Assembly (NCBI RefSeq): GCF_900114345.1
Contig: NZ_FOZJ01000001.1
Coordinates: 1,240,001 to 1,304,000, forward strand
Direction: 5' to 3'
Length of the DNA: 64,000 nucleotides
Source of the DNA: Microbacterium sp. cf046
GTDB lineage: Bacteria; Actinomycetota; Actinomycetes; Actinomycetales; Microbacteriaceae
In this document: positions 35,835 through 47,248 of the stretch, one piece after another
Layout of the letters: every line of letters starts with the position of its first letter
Position numbering within the stretch: the first letter of the stretch is position 1
Notes under the pieces: generated by a model
Database searches by the model: none
Seen by the model: only the letters and a program-made list of their open reading frames with translations
What the model was told of the DNA's origin: nothing
Position numbers and translations under genes: made by a program

Positions 35835-37640
35835 CTAGTACTTCCTCTCCATCGGCTGGTACCGCGTGATCACGACGGGCTTCCAGTCGAGCCGGATGTG
35901 GTCGTCGGAGTTCGACGATCCGGCATCCCCCGACAGGTAGGCCATCGTGTGCTTCATGTAAGTCTCGTCGTCGCGCTTGGGGTAGTCATCGCGCATGTGC
36001 CCGCCGCGGCTCTCCTTGCGGTTGCGCGCCGTCACGACCACGACCTCTGCGATATCCAGCAGGAAGCCGAGCTCGACCGCCTCGAGCAGGTCGGTGTTGT
36101 ACCGCTTGCCCTTGTCGTCGACGTGGATGTTCTTGAACCGCTCGCGGAGCTCCTCGATGACGTCGAGCACGTGCGTGAGCGACTCGTCGGTGCGGAACAC
36201 CTGCGCGCCCTTGTCCATCTCCTCCTGCAGCTTCTTGCGCAGCACGGCGATGCGCTCCGTGCCGGCGCCGTTTCGCAGGCCTTCGATCAGGCCCCGCACC
36301 TCGGCGGCCGGATCTTCCGGGAGCGGCACGAACTCGGCAGTCTGGACGTACTCCACCGCGTTCTTGCCGGCGCGCTTGCCGAACACGTTGATGTCCAGGA
36401 GGGAGTTGGTGCCGAGGCGGTTCGAGCCGTGCACCGACACGCACGCGCACTCGCCGGCGGCGTACAGACCCGGGACGACGGTGGTGTTGTTCGAGAGCAC
36501 CTGCGCGTCGTTGTTGGTCGGGATGCCGCCCATCGCGTAGTGCGCGGTGGGCATGACCGGCACCGGCTCCACGACCGGGTCGACGCCCAGATAGGTGCGC
36601 GCGAACTCGGTGATGTCGGGGAGCTTGGTTTCGAGCACTTCGGCGCCGAGATGCGTGCAGTCCAGCAGCACGTAGTCGCGGTGCGGACCCGCTCCGCGCC
36701 CCTCTGCGACCTCCTGCTGCATGCAGCGGCTGACGATGTCGCGCGGTGCGAGGTCCTTGATCGTGGGGGCGTACCGCTCCATGAAGCGCTCGCCGCTCAC
36801 GTTCCGCAGGATCGCCCCCTCGCCGCGCGCACCCTCGGTGAGGAGGATGCCGAGCCCGGCGAGCCCGGTCGGGTGGAACTGGAAGAACTCCATGTCCTCC
36901 AGCGGGAGGCCCTTGCGCCAGATGATCCCCACGCCGTCGCCGGTGAGGGTATGGGCGTTGGAGGTCGTCTTGTAGATCTTGCCGAAGCCACCGGTCGCGA
37001 AGATCACGGCCTTGGCCTGGAACACGTGCAGGTCTCCGGTGGCCAGCTCGTAGGCGACGACGCCCGCGATGCGCGTGCTGCCGTCGTCCTCCTTCACCGT
37101 CACCAGGTCGAGCACGTAGAACTCGTTGAAGAAGTTGATGCCGAGCTTGACGCAGTTCTGGAAGAGCGTCTGCAGGATCATGTGCCCGGTGCGGTCGGCC
37201 GCGTAGCACGCACGACGCACCGGGGTCTTGCCGTGGTCAGCCGTGTGGCCGCCGAACCGGCGCTGATCGATCTTGCCCTCCGGCGTGCGGTTGAAGGGCA
37301 GACCCATGTTCTCCAGGTCGATGACCGCGTCGATGGCCTCCTTCGCGAGGATCTCGGCGGCATCCTGGTCGACCAGGTAGTCGCCGCCCTTGACCGTGTC
37401 GAACGTGTGCCACTCCCAGGAGTCCTCTTCGACGTTCGCCAGGGCGGCCGCCATGCCGCCCTGCGCGGCGCCGGTGTGCGAGCGGGTCGGGTACAGCTTG
37501 GAGATGACCGCGGTCTTCGCCCCCGGACCTGCTTCGATCGCCGCGCGCATGCCGGCGCCGCCGGCGCCCACGATCACGATGTCGAACTGGTGGTAGTGCA
37601 CGCCGTCCTTGACGACGGAGCCTTCGGTCTGGGTGCTCAC
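35835..37640 (-). CDS. sdhA: Succinate dehydrogenase flavoprotein subunit
   Basis: The 601-residue subunit oxidises succinate to fumarate. It has [14 protein letters not shown] for FAD binding, SHTGAAQGG near the covalent-FAD histidine, the substrate-site [20 protein letters not shown], and [12 protein letters not shown] near the C-terminal third. Length and motifs are complete. The GTG start lies in the same operon as sdhD (43 bp upstream) and sdhB (2 bp downstream). It is part of complex II and the TCA cycle. Confidence 0.97.
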   Translation of the reverse strand: MSTQTEGSVVKDGVHYHQFDIVIVGAGGAGMRAAIEAGPGAKTAVISKLYPTRSHTGAAQGGMAAALANVEEDSWEWHTFDTVKGGDYLVDQDAAEILAKEAIDAVIDLENMGLPFNRTPEGKIDQRRFGGHTADHGKTPVRRACYAADRTGHMILQTLFQNCVKLGINFFNEFYVLDLVTVKEDDGSTRIAGVVAYELATGDLHVFQAKAVIFATGGFGKIYKTTSNAHTLTGDGVGIIWRKGLPLEDMEFFQFHPTGLAGLGILLTEGARGEGAILRNVSGERFMERYAPTIKDLAPRDIVSRCMQQEVAEGRGAGPHRDYVLLDCTHLGAEVLETKLPDITEFARTYLGVDPVVEPVPVMPTAHYAMGGIPTNNDAQVLSNNTTVVPGLYAAGECACVSVHGSNRLGTNSLLDINVFGKRAGKNAVEYVQTAEFVPLPEDPAAEVRGLIEGLRNGAGTERIAVLRKKLQEEMDKGAQVFRTDESLTHVLDVIEELRERFKNIHVDDKGKRYNTDLLEAVELGFLLDIAEVVVVTARNRKESRGGHMRDDYPKRDDETYMKHTMAYLSGDAGSSNSDDHIRLDWKPVVITRYQPMERKY

Positions 37641-37683
37641 TGCGAGATGCTTTCCGTCCTGGGTCGGTTCTCGGGCGGCGCGC

Positions 37684-38136
37684 CTATGCGCACAGCTCGG
37701 TGATGAGGGAGGAGGCGGTGTCGGAGTCGAATCCGATGCACGGATCGAACGTGAAGACCACGAGCGTGCCCAGGACGATGAGGAAGGCCGCGGCCAGCCC
37801 GATCGCCCACACCAGGACGCGCCGCACCTTCTGGTGCGTGATGTAGTCGTTCGTGATCGTGCGCATGCCGTTCGCGCCGTGGATGAGCGCGAACCACAGC
37901 ATCAGCACGTCCCACCACTGCCAGAACGGGCTCGCGTACTTCCCGGCGACGAACGCGAAGTCGATGCCGTGGATGCCCTCGCCGACCATCAGGTTGACGA
38001 ACAGGTGGCCGAAGATCAGGATCACCAGGAACACGCCGGAGACGCGCATGTAGATCCAGCCCCACTTCTCGAGGTTCGGACCCGAGCGGCGGACGGCGGT
38101 GTGCGGGGAGCGGGGATCCGCGATCGCGCTGGTCAT
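37684..38136 (-). CDS. sdhD: Succinate dehydrogenase hydrophobic membrane anchor
   Basis: The 150-residue protein has three predicted membrane helices after a short cytoplasmic N-terminus ([33 protein letters not shown]). The histidine in IFGHLF and the later HGANGMRTI could serve haem or quinone. With SdhC it anchors complex II. ATG 38136 overlaps the sdhC stop (TGATG), and the gene is followed by sdhA at 43 bp. Confidence 0.93.
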   Translation of the reverse strand: MTSAIADPRSPHTAVRRSGPNLEKWGWIYMRVSGVFLVILIFGHLFVNLMVGEGIHGIDFAFVAGKYASPFWQWWDVLMLWFALIHGANGMRTITNDYITHQKVRRVLVWAIGLAAAFLIVLGTLVVFTFDPCIGFDSDTASSLITELCA

Positions 38137-38567
38137 CACTGACCTCCAGCCGGTGCGAACGCGAGCATGAGGTGACGCGGGGCGAAGCCCGCCATCGTCA
38201 CCGCCCACAGGCCCAGGACTCCCCACCACAGCTGACGCTGGTGACGCGTCGCCCACGGCCAGAGGTCGACGGCGATGATGCGGAGGCCGTTGTAGGCGTG
38301 GTACGCGATCGCGGCGACCAGGACCACTTCACCCAGCGCCATGATCGGGTTCTTGTAGGTGCCGATCACCGCGTTGTAGGCCTCGGGGGACACGCGGATC
38401 AGAGCGGTGTCGAGCACGTGGACGAGGAGGAAGAAGAAGATCGCGACACCGGTGATGCGGTGCAGCACCCACGACCACATGCCCTCGTTCCCGCGGTAGA
38501 GCGTTCCGCGCGGGACTTTCGAGGTGGTCTCGGATATCGACGGTGTCAAGCGTGTGCCTGCGGACAC
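38136..38567 (-). CDS. sdhC: Succinate dehydrogenase cytochrome b subunit
   Basis: The 143-residue anchor has the family motif RGNEGMWSWVLHRITGVAIFFFLLVHVLD with the haem/quinone-associated histidines, and a third helix region with YHAYNGLRIIAVDLW. GTG 38567 follows GGGAGGCGACC, which is a good Shine-Dalgarno sequence; the upstream in-frame sequence is not conserved. It is the first gene of sdhCDAB. The upstream region contains a perfect 8-2-8 palindrome and is shared with the divergent mannose-1-phosphate guanylyltransferase gene. Confidence 0.95.
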   Translation of the reverse strand: MSAGTRLTPSISETTSKVPRGTLYRGNEGMWSWVLHRITGVAIFFFLLVHVLDTALIRVSPEAYNAVIGTYKNPIMALGEVVLVAAIAYHAYNGLRIIAVDLWPWATRHQRQLWWGVLGLWAVTMAGFAPRHLMLAFAPAGGQ

Positions 38568-38670
38568 GGTCGCCTCCCTGCTCGCTGCGAGGTCGTTTCC
38601 AGCCTGAGCGGACCATGCGCAGGCGCGCCTCCATCCTAGGACCGCAGCGCGCCGGCGGGCGACTGAGGCG

Positions 38671-38676
38671 AGCCTA
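38671..38676 (-). promoter_or_regulatory. Possible -10 element of sdhCDAB
   Basis: TAGGCT on the minus strand, just downstream of the palindrome at 38679-38696, which would cover the -35 region. Leader length to the sdhC start would be about 100 nt. Confidence 0.35.
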
Positions 38677-38678
38677 AG

Positions 38679-38696
38679 TCTCTCGACATCGAGAGA
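38679..38696. promoter_or_regulatory. Palindromic operator candidate between sdhC and manC
   Basis: TCTCTCGA-CA-TCGAGAGA is a perfect inverted repeat with 8-bp arms. Such TCTCGA...TCGAGA sites are recognised by several actinobacterial regulators; which one is not known here. It lies where the sdh -35 region would be, and about 55 bp upstream of the rightward -10 element. Confidence 0.55.
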
Positions 38697-38750
38697 AATC
38701 GGCACACATGCCGGACACCTGTGCGAAACGCCGCCGACAAGGGCCGCGAC

Positions 38751-38756
38751 TACGCT
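38751..38756 (+). promoter_or_regulatory. -10 element of manC, leaderless
   Basis: TACGCT is followed by 6 nt and ATG 38763. No Shine-Dalgarno sequence is present. Confidence 0.55.
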
Positions 38757-38762
38757 GGCCGC

Positions 38763-39878
38763 ATGTCAGAGCCCATCAAGGACTTCTACGCAGTCATCCC
38801 CGCAGGCGGTATCGGGAGCCGCCTGTGGCCGCTGTCACGTGCCGATGCCCCCAAGTTCCTCCACGATCTCACCGGTTCGGGCCACTCGCTCCTGCGTGAC
38901 ACGTGGGATCGTCTCGAGCCGCTGTCAGGGCCTGATCGCATCGCCGTGGTGACCGGCCGCGCCCATCGGGCCGCGGTCGAGAAGGAGCTGCCCGGCATCG
39001 CCGACATGAACGTCTTCCTCGAGTCCGAACCCCGTGACTCGGCGGCCGCGATCGGACTCGCCGCCGCGATCCTGTCCCGCCGCGAACCCGACGTGATCAT
39101 CGGGTCGTTCGCGGCCGACCACGTGATCCGGGGGACCCAGGTCTTCGACTGGGCGGTCCAGCAGGCGGTCGCCGTCGCTCGCGAGGGGTACATCTGCACG
39201 ATCGGCATCCCGCCGACCGAGCCGGCCGTCGGGTTCGGCTACATGAGGAAGGCGGGCGAGCTGCGGGTGCAGGGCGCCCCCGAGGCGGCCCTCGTCGAGA
39301 AGTTCGTGGAGAAGCCCGACCTCAGCACAGCCCGCGAATACGTGGCCGACCGCTCCTACCTCTGGAACGCGGGCATGTTCATCTCCCGGGCGGATGTGCT
39401 TCTCGGCGAGATCGCGGAGAACGAGCCCCACCTCTACGCCGGACTCATGGATCTCGCCGAGGTCTGGGACGACCGCGACGCCCGCGGTCCGGTCGTGGAC
39501 CGGGTGTGGCCGACCATCACGAAGATCGCGATCGACTACGCCGTCGCCGAACCTGCCGCGGCCAAGGGTCGACTCGCCGTCATCCCCGGTCACTTCGACT
39601 GGGACGACGTGGGCGATTTCGCGAGCCTCGCGAAGCTCAACTCCCACGGGCGCGGCAACGATCTGGCGATCCTGGGCGAGAACGCCAGGATCCTGGCTGA
39701 TGCCTCCAGCGGCATCGTCGTCTCGCAGACCCAGCGCATCATCAGCGTCATCGGCGTCAAGGACATCGTGATCGTCGACACCGAGGATGCGCTGCTGGTG
39801 ACCACGAGCGAGCACGCCCAGCGGGTCAAGGGCGTCGTGGACGCGCTCAAGCTCACCGGCCGGGGCGACGTCCTCTGA
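38763..39878 (+). CDS. manC: Mannose-1-phosphate guanylyltransferase
   Basis: The 371-residue nucleotidyltransferase makes GDP-mannose from mannose 1-phosphate and GTP. The pyrophosphorylase motif is AGGIGSRLWPLSRADAPKFL (residues about 13-33), with a later sugar-binding FVEKPD and a WDDVGDFASLAKL segment. It lacks the C-terminal phosphomannose isomerase domain, so it is monofunctional. GDP-mannose feeds mannosylated lipids and glycans in actinobacteria. ATG 38763 has a -10 element 6 nt upstream. It is divergent from sdhC. Confidence 0.95.
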   Translation: MSEPIKDFYAVIPAGGIGSRLWPLSRADAPKFLHDLTGSGHSLLRDTWDRLEPLSGPDRIAVVTGRAHRAAVEKELPGIADMNVFLESEPRDSAAAIGLAAAILSRREPDVIIGSFAADHVIRGTQVFDWAVQQAVAVAREGYICTIGIPPTEPAVGFGYMRKAGELRVQGAPEAALVEKFVEKPDLSTAREYVADRSYLWNAGMFISRADVLLGEIAENEPHLYAGLMDLAEVWDDRDARGPVVDRVWPTITKIAIDYAVAEPAAAKGRLAVIPGHFDWDDVGDFASLAKLNSHGRGNDLAILGENARILADASSGIVVSQTQRIISVIGVKDIVIVDTEDALLVTTSEHAQRVKGVVDALKLTGRGDVL

Positions 39879-40041
39879 CGAACCGACCCGCGCGCCCATG
39901 ACAGCGCGGGTGTCTCCGACATTGCGTCTTTGTAACCATTGGCGCCCAGCGGCGCTTCCGGTATGCAAGCGCGGCGTCACAGTCGGTAACTTGGCACCGT
40001 CGCCCGCGAAGTCCGCGGGGCACCTTTTATGGAGGCGTGAG

Positions 40042-41151
40042 TTGACAATCTCTACCACCAAGAAGTTCGTCGGGGTAGTTGCCGCCGCCGGACTGCTCGT
40101 AGCCCTTGCCGGCTGCGGGTCGGCACCCGAGCCGGCCGCAAGTGAAACCTCCGCCGCCGGCGGTGCCGTCGACGGCTTCAAGCCGTGCATGGTCTCCGAC
40201 GCAGGCGGGTTCGACGACAAGTCGTTCAACCAGCTCGGATTCGAGGGCCTGGAGGCTGCTTCCGAAGAGCTGGGCGTCGAGTACGTCGCGGTCCAGTCCG
40301 ATTCCGAGGCCGACTTCGCTCCGAACATCACGAGCCTCGTCGACCAGAACTGCACGCTCATCATCACCGTCGGCTTCGCGCTGGCCTCCGCCGCCGGCGA
40401 GGCTGCGATCGCGAACCCCGACATCGAGTTCGTCTCGATCGACGACGTCGTGGACAACGACTTCGACGGTACGACGGATGCCGAGAACATCAAGCCGATC
40501 ATCTTCGACACCGCGCAGGCGGCATTCCTGGCCGGCTACGCATCGGCGTCCTACTCCACCGCCAAGAAGGTCGGCACGTTCGGTGGAATGAACTTCCCGA
40601 CCGTCTCGATCTTCATGGACGGCTTCGCCCAGGGCGTCGAGTACTGGAACTCCGAGAAGGGCGACACGGTCGAGGTCCTCGGCTGGGACCGCGCTGCTCA
40701 GGACGGTGTCTTCACCGGTGGCTTCGCGGCCAACCAGGACGCGATCAACGCCGCTCAGGGCCTCGTCGACCAGGGTGTCGACGTGCTCCTGCCCGTCGGT
40801 GGTCCGATCTACCAGAGCGCCGCATCGGTGATCCGCGACTCCGGTCGTGAGATCGCACTGCTCGGTGTCGACGCGGACGTGTTCGAGACCGACCCGTCGG
40901 TCGCCGACCTGCTGCTCACCTCGATCCGCAAGGCGATCGACGTGGGTGTCCAGGAGGCCGTGCTGTCGGCCGGCGTCGGCGAGTTCGACCCGGCGCCGTT
41001 CGTCGGCACGCTCGAGAACGAGGGCGTGGCGCTGGCCCCGTTCCACGACTTCGAGTCGAAGGTCTCTCCCGACCTGCGGGCCGAGCTGGACACGATCCAG
41101 GCCGGCATCATCGACGGTTCGATCCCCGTCGAGTCCTACCTCGCGGGCTAG
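40042..41151 (+). CDS. BMP-family nucleoside-binding lipoprotein
   Basis: The 369-residue lipoprotein has a signal peptide TISTTKKFVGVVAAAGLLVALAGC with lipobox LAGC (Cys25). The mature part is a basic membrane protein/PnrA-like periplasmic-binding fold: CMVSDAGGFDDKSFNQLGFEGLEAA near the start, and GGMNFPTVSIFMDGFAQGVEYW. TTG 40042 is chosen because GGAGGCGTGAG precedes it and a proper signal peptide follows; an ATG-started longer frame would add a non-signal N-terminus. It is first in a nucleoside transport and salvage cluster. The 163-bp leader (39879-40041) holds a TAACTT -10 candidate and nothing else recognised. Confidence 0.92.
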   Translation: MTISTTKKFVGVVAAAGLLVALAGCGSAPEPAASETSAAGGAVDGFKPCMVSDAGGFDDKSFNQLGFEGLEAASEELGVEYVAVQSDSEADFAPNITSLVDQNCTLIITVGFALASAAGEAAIANPDIEFVSIDDVVDNDFDGTTDAENIKPIIFDTAQAAFLAGYASASYSTAKKVGTFGGMNFPTVSIFMDGFAQGVEYWNSEKGDTVEVLGWDRAAQDGVFTGGFAANQDAINAAQGLVDQGVDVLLPVGGPIYQSAASVIRDSGREIALLGVDADVFETDPSVADLLLTSIRKAIDVGVQEAVLSAGVGEFDPAPFVGTLENEGVALAPFHDFESKVSPDLRAELDTIQAGIIDGSIPVESYLAG

Positions 41152-41165
41152 TCCCGCTGCGCGAC

Positions 41166-41191
41166 GGGGAGGCTGGGCGACCAGCCTCCCC
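41166..41191 (+). terminator. Stem-loop terminator after the BMP lipoprotein gene
   Basis: GGGGAGGCTGG and CCAGCCTCCCC form an 11-bp stem with a 4-nt loop, followed by GTTCCGTTTCC. The position, 15 bp after the stop, suggests partial termination so that the binding protein is made in excess over the membrane components. Confidence 0.7.
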
Positions 41192-41264
41192 GTTCCGTTT
41201 CCTCGGGGCTCGATCGGGCCCGTCCCGATCGGCGCACCTGATGCACCCGAACGCACCCTCTCAC

Positions 41265-41270
41265 TAGGAT
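41265..41270 (+). promoter_or_regulatory. -10 element, leaderless (nucleoside ATPase gene)
   Basis: TAGGAT is followed by 7 nt and ATG 41278. GGAG in the gap is too close to the start to be a normal Shine-Dalgarno sequence, so an internal promoter with a leaderless message is likely. Confidence 0.55.
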
Positions 41271-41277
41271 CTGGAGC

Positions 41278-42797
41278 ATGAAGCTCGAACTCCGCGGGAT
41301 CACCAAGCGGTTCGGCACCCTCGTCGCGAACGACCACATCGACCTTGTGGTGGAGGCCGGAGAGATCCACTGCCTCCTCGGTGAGAACGGCGCTGGCAAG
41401 TCGACCCTGATGAATGTGCTGTACGGGCTGTACCGAGCCGATGACGGGGTCATCCTGCTCGATGACATCGTGCAGAACTTCCAGGGCCCGGGCGACGCGA
41501 TGCGCGCGGGCATCGGCATGGTGCACCAGCACTTCATGCTGATCCCGGTGTTCACGGTCGCCGAGAACGTCATGCTCGGCCACGAGTCGACCAAGGCGGG
41601 CGGCATCCTGGATCTGGAGACGGCCCGCAAGCGCGTCCGTGAGATCTCCGCGCGATTCGGCTTCGACGTCGACCCAGACGCGCTCGTGGAAGACCTGCCG
41701 GTCGGCGTGCAGCAGCGGGTCGAGATCATCAAGGCGCTGTCCCGCGACGCGCGGGTGCTCGTGTTCGACGAGCCGACGGCCGTCCTCACGCCGCAGGAGA
41801 CCGACGAGCTCATGGGCATCATGCGCCAGCTCAAGGAGACCGGCACCTCGATCGTCTTCATCACGCACAAGCTGCGCGAGGTCCGCGAAGTCGCCGACCG
41901 CATCACCGTCATCCGCCTCGGAAAGGTCGTCGGCGAGGCGTCGCCGGGCGCGACGAACGCCGAGCTGGCCGAGCTCATGGTCGGCCGCGCCGTCGAGCTC
42001 ACCGTCCAGAAGGACGAGCCGAAGCTCGGCGATCGCGCGCTCGTGGTCGAGGGCCTCACCGTCATCGACGCGAAGGACCAGATCGTCGTCAACGACGTGA
42101 GCTTCGACGTGCGCGCGGGCGAGATCGTGGCGATCGCGGGAGTGCAGGGCAACGGGCAGACCGAGCTCACCGAGGCACTGGTGGGTCTCGAGAACCGCGT
42201 CCGGGGCTCGGTGAAGCTCAGCGGCGAGGAGCTCGTCGGCGCGAGCGTGCGGCGCATCCTCGACGAAGGCGTCGGCTTCGTGCCGGAGGATCGCAACGAG
42301 GACGGGCTCGTCGGCCGGATGACGATCGCCGAGAACCTGGTCCTGGACCGCACCAACGGCCCGCCCTTCGTGCGCGGCGGCGGCCTCCGCCTCGGGTACA
42401 TCGCGGAGTTCGCGGCGCAGAAGTTCACCGAGTTCGATGTGCGCGGCCCGGGCATCACCGCCCCGGTGGGCACGCTCTCCGGCGGCAACCAGCAGAAGGT
42501 CGTGCTGGCCCGGGAGCTGAGCCGCGATCTCTCGCTCCTGGTCGCCGCGCAGCCGACCCGCGGGGTGGACGTCGGATCCATCGAGTTCATCCACAAGCGC
42601 ATCGTCGAGACGCGGGATGCCGGCATCCCGGTCATCGTCGTCTCCACCGAACTCGACGAGGTGACCGCCCTCGCCGACCGCATCATCGTCATGTACCGCG
42701 GTCGCATCATCGGGATCGTGCCCGGCGACACCCCGCGCGGCGTGCTCGGCCTCATGATGGCCGGCGAAGCGCCGACCGACGACAAGGGGGTCGCGGC

Positions 42798-42801
<4 letters not shown>
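41278..42801 (+). CDS. ABC transporter ATPase, two-domain, nucleoside/RbsA type
   Basis: The 507-residue protein contains two nucleotide-binding domains. The first has Walker A GENGAGKST and Walker B VLVFDEPTAVLTP. The second has a degenerate P-loop (GVQGNGQTE) but a signature LSGGNQQKVVLARELSRDL. This pattern is typical of NupA/YufO-type nucleoside importers. It works with the BMP lipoprotein and the two permeases that follow; the next gene overlaps by 4 bp. An internal promoter seems to precede it. Confidence 0.94.
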
Positions 42802-44089
<1,288 letters not shown>

Positions 44090-44093
<4 letters not shown>

Positions 44094-45370
44094 CTGTCGC
44101 AGTGGACGGAGCGCTCGTCGCCCAGGCCCCCATCAAGGCGGAGGTGCGCAGCTGGAAGGCGCCGATCGCCCTCGCCGTGTTCACGGTGCTGTACGCCCTC
44201 CTGATCCTCGCCGCACCCCGTGGTGGCGAGACGACGTTCCGCATCTCGACGCAGGCGGACGCGATCCAGCTGCCCGCGATCACGGTCTCCGTCACGTTCA
44301 CCACGTGGGTCGTCTTCGCGCTGCTCGTGCTGCTGACGGTGTTCGCCGCGGTGCTCGTCCGCGGCTATCGGCACACCCCGCTCTGGCTGATCGCCGCATA
44401 CATCATCATCGCGATCGTCGGCTTCCTCACGTGGGCCGCCGCCGGTGCGACGATCCCGGTCGCGGGTCTGCTCGCGGGCGCCGTCGCCCTCGCCATCCCG
44501 CTCATCTACGGTGCACTCGGCGGAGTGATCGGCGAGCGCGCGGGTGTCGTGAACATCGCGATCGAGGGTCAGCTGCTGGCCGGTGCGTTCAGCGCCGCTG
44601 TCGTCTCCACCCTGACCGGCCAGCCCCTGCTCGGACTGGTGGCGGCGATGTTCGCCGGCGTCCTCGTGGCGTTCGTGCTCGCTGCGTTCGCGATCAGGTA
44701 TCTGGTCGACCAGGTCATCGTCGGTGTCGTGCTGAACGTGCTCGTGATCGGCCTGACCAGCTTCTTCTACTCGCAGGTGCTGCAGCCGAACCAGGCGCTG
44801 CTGAACTCCCCGCCGCGCTTCGACCGCATCCCCATCCCGATCCTCAGCGAGATCCCCGTGCTCGGCCCGGTGCTGTTCCGCCAGACGATCATCGTGTACC
44901 TCATGTACATCGCCGTCGCGCTGGTGTGGTTCGGCATGTTCCGCACCAGGTGGGGCCTCCGCCTCCGCGCCGTGGGCGAGCACCCGCAGGCCGCCGACAC
45001 GGTCGGCATCAAGGTGAACCAGACCCGCTTCTGGAACGTCCTGCTCGCCGGCGCGATCGCCGGCCTCGGCGGCACCGTCTTCACGATCGGCAACGGGATC
45101 GCCTTCAACAAGGAGATGACCGCAGGAGCCGGCTTCATCGCGCTGGCCGCCGTGATCTTCGGCCAGTGGGATCCGTTCAAGGCCACCCTCGCCGCGCTCC
45201 TGTTCGGCTTCGCCTCGAGCCTGCAGAACACGCTCAGCGTGATCGGCTCGCCCGTCCCCAGCGAGTTCATGCTCATGCTGCCGTACCTGGTCACGATCTT
45301 CGTCGTCGCCGGAGTCGTCGGACGCTCGCGGGCGCCCGCTGCCGACGGATTGCCGTACATCAAGGGGTGA
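44090..45370 (+). CDS. Nucleoside ABC transporter permease 2 (YufQ/NupC-like)
   Basis: The 426-residue permease has about eight to ten predicted helices, with family motifs GERAGVVNIAIEGQLLAGAFSAA and LRLRAVGEHPQAADTVGIKVNQTRFWNVLLAGAIAGLGG. An N-terminal extension of about 120 residues with extra helices precedes the usual domain. GTG start overlaps the previous stop by 4 bp. The enzymes encoded immediately downstream point to nucleosides as the cargo. Confidence 0.93.
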
Positions 45371-45449
45371 GGTGTGTCTTCACCTTCGCTGAGCACTCTC
45401 TCGCGGGGCGACCGCTCATGACCCGCATCGACCCATCGGAGGACGCATT

Positions 45450-45851
45450 GTGACCGACATCGACTGGGACGAACTCCGAGCCGCGGCGACCGCGGCGAAG
45501 GAGCTCGCCTATGTGCCCTATTCGCGCTTCAAGGTCGGCGCCGCGGCCCTCGTCTCGGACGGCCGCATCGTCTCGGGCTGCAACATCGAGAACGCCTCCT
45601 ACGGCGTGACGCTGTGCGCGGAGTGCTCGCTCGTCAGCGACCTGTTCATGTCGGGCGGCGGCAAGCTCGTCGCGTTCGTCTGCGTCGACGGCCAGGGCCG
45701 CACGCTCATGCCGTGCGGCCGCTGCCGCCAGCTGCTGTACGAGCACGCGATCCCCGGGATGCTGCTGGAGACCGTGTCCGGCATCCGGACGATCGACGAG
45801 GTGCTCCCCGACGCCTTCGGACCGCGGGAGCTCGAGGAGGCGTCGAGATGA
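45450..45851 (+). CDS. cdd: Cytidine deaminase
   Basis: The 133-residue protein is the short, homotetrameric type. The zinc site is in GVTLCAECSLVSDL (cysteine in place of the histidine found in the dimeric type, with the catalytic glutamate) and PCGRCRQLLYEH. It converts cytidine and deoxycytidine to uridine forms. GTG 45450 follows GGAGGACGCATT. The gene lies between the nucleoside transporter and deoA, and its stop overlaps the deoA start (ATGA). Confidence 0.96.
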   Translation: MTDIDWDELRAAATAAKELAYVPYSRFKVGAAALVSDGRIVSGCNIENASYGVTLCAECSLVSDLFMSGGGKLVAFVCVDGQGRTLMPCGRCRQLLYEHAIPGMLLETVSGIRTIDEVLPDAFGPRELEEASR

Positions 45852-47161
45852 CCCTGCGACAGGGTCAGGGACCCGCCGTCGAGCGCCACGACGCCGTCGA
45901 CGTCATCCGCACCAAGCGCGACGGCGGCGAGGTCAGCGCGGACGCGCTGCACTGGCTCATCGACGCCTACACGCGAGGGTACGTCGCCGACGCGCAGATG
46001 GCGGCGTTCGCCATGGCGGTGCTGCTGAACGGCATGAGCCGCGACGAGATCCGCGTGATGACCGAGGCGATGATCGCGTCGGGCGAGCGGATGAGCTTCG
46101 AGGGCCTCGGCAAGCCCACCGTCGACAAGCACTCCACCGGCGGCGTCGGCGACAAGATCACGCTGCCGCTCGCGCCCCTCGTCGCGTCCTTCGGCGTCGC
46201 CGTGCCGCAGCTGTCCGGCCGCGGGCTCGGTCACACCGGCGGCACGCTCGACAAGCTCGAGTCGATCCCGGGATGGACCGCCGCGCTGAGCAACGACGAG
46301 CTGTTCGAGCAGCTGCGCGATGTGGGCGCCGTCATCTGCGCCGCAGGCTCGGGTCTCGCACCCGCGGACAAGAAGCTCTACGCCCTGCGCGATGTCACCG
46401 GCACCGTGGAGGCGATCCCGTTGATCGCGTCGAGCATCATGTCCAAGAAGATCGCGGAGGGCACGGATGCACTCGTGCTGGATGTCAAGTTCGGCTCCGG
46501 CGCGTTCATGCGCGACGTCGAGCGCGCCCGCGAGCTCGCCCGCACGATGGTCGCTCTGGGCACGGACTCCGGCGTCGCCACGACCGCGCTGCTGACCGAC
46601 ATGAACGTCCCGCTGGGCCTGACGATCGGCAACGCCAACGAGGTGCGCGAATCCGTCGAGGTGCTCGCCGGAGGGGGCCCCGCCGATGTCGTCGAGCTCA
46701 CGGTCGCGCTCGCCCGCGAGATGCTGGCGCTCGCGGGCAAGCCCGACGCCGACGTCGAGGCGGCGCTGGCGGACGGTCGGGCGATGGACTCGTGGCGCGC
46801 GATGATCCGCGCGCAGGACGGCGACCCGGATGCCGCCCTCCCCGAACCCCGCGAGACGCACACGGTGAACGCGCCCGAGTCCGGTTTCGTGACGCGCATG
46901 GACGCGCTGCCGTTCGGCGTCGCGGCGTGGCGGCTCGGCGCCGGCCGGGCGCGCGCGGAGGACCCCGTCATGCACGCCGCGGGCATCGACCTGCACGCGA
47001 AGCCGGGCGACGAGGTCACCGCCGGTCAGCCGCTGTTCACGCTGCTGGGGCACGATGAGACCAGATTCGAACGCGCACTGCAGGCGCTCGAAGGATCATG
47101 GGAGGTAGGGTCGGACGCTCCGGACCGCAACCCGCTGGTCCTCGAGCGGATCACCGCGTGA
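45848..47161 (+). CDS. deoA: Thymidine/pyrimidine-nucleoside phosphorylase
   Basis: The 437-residue enzyme cleaves thymidine or deoxyuridine with phosphate. The signature is KHSTGGVGDKITLPLAPLVASFGVAVPQLSGRGLGHTGGTLDKLE, and the C-terminal PYNP_C domain (DLHAKPGDEVTAGQPLFTLLGHDE) is present. ATG 45848 overlaps the cdd stop. It provides deoxyribose 1-phosphate and bases after uptake. Confidence 0.96.
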   Translation: MTLRQGQGPAVERHDAVDVIRTKRDGGEVSADALHWLIDAYTRGYVADAQMAAFAMAVLLNGMSRDEIRVMTEAMIASGERMSFEGLGKPTVDKHSTGGVGDKITLPLAPLVASFGVAVPQLSGRGLGHTGGTLDKLESIPGWTAALSNDELFEQLRDVGAVICAAGSGLAPADKKLYALRDVTGTVEAIPLIASSIMSKKIAEGTDALVLDVKFGSGAFMRDVERARELARTMVALGTDSGVATTALLTDMNVPLGLTIGNANEVRESVEVLAGGGPADVVELTVALAREMLALAGKPDADVEAALADGRAMDSWRAMIRAQDGDPDAALPEPRETHTVNAPESGFVTRMDALPFGVAAWRLGAGRARAEDPVMHAAGIDLHAKPGDEVTAGQPLFTLLGHDETRFERALQALEGSWEVGSDAPDRNPLVLERITA

Positions 47162-47248
47162 GGCCGCAGCATCCGCCAATGACGCATCCGACCAGCCATC
47201 CCACCACCCGAACCGCGCGGGCGCACGCCCAGCGCTGAGGAGGACGAC

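Noticed and set aside
38660..38680. A possible IdeR/DtxR iron box (TTAGGCTCGCCTCA) near sdhC
   Set aside because: Only one half-site fits, and the palindrome is broken. Kept only as the -10 candidate TAGGCT.
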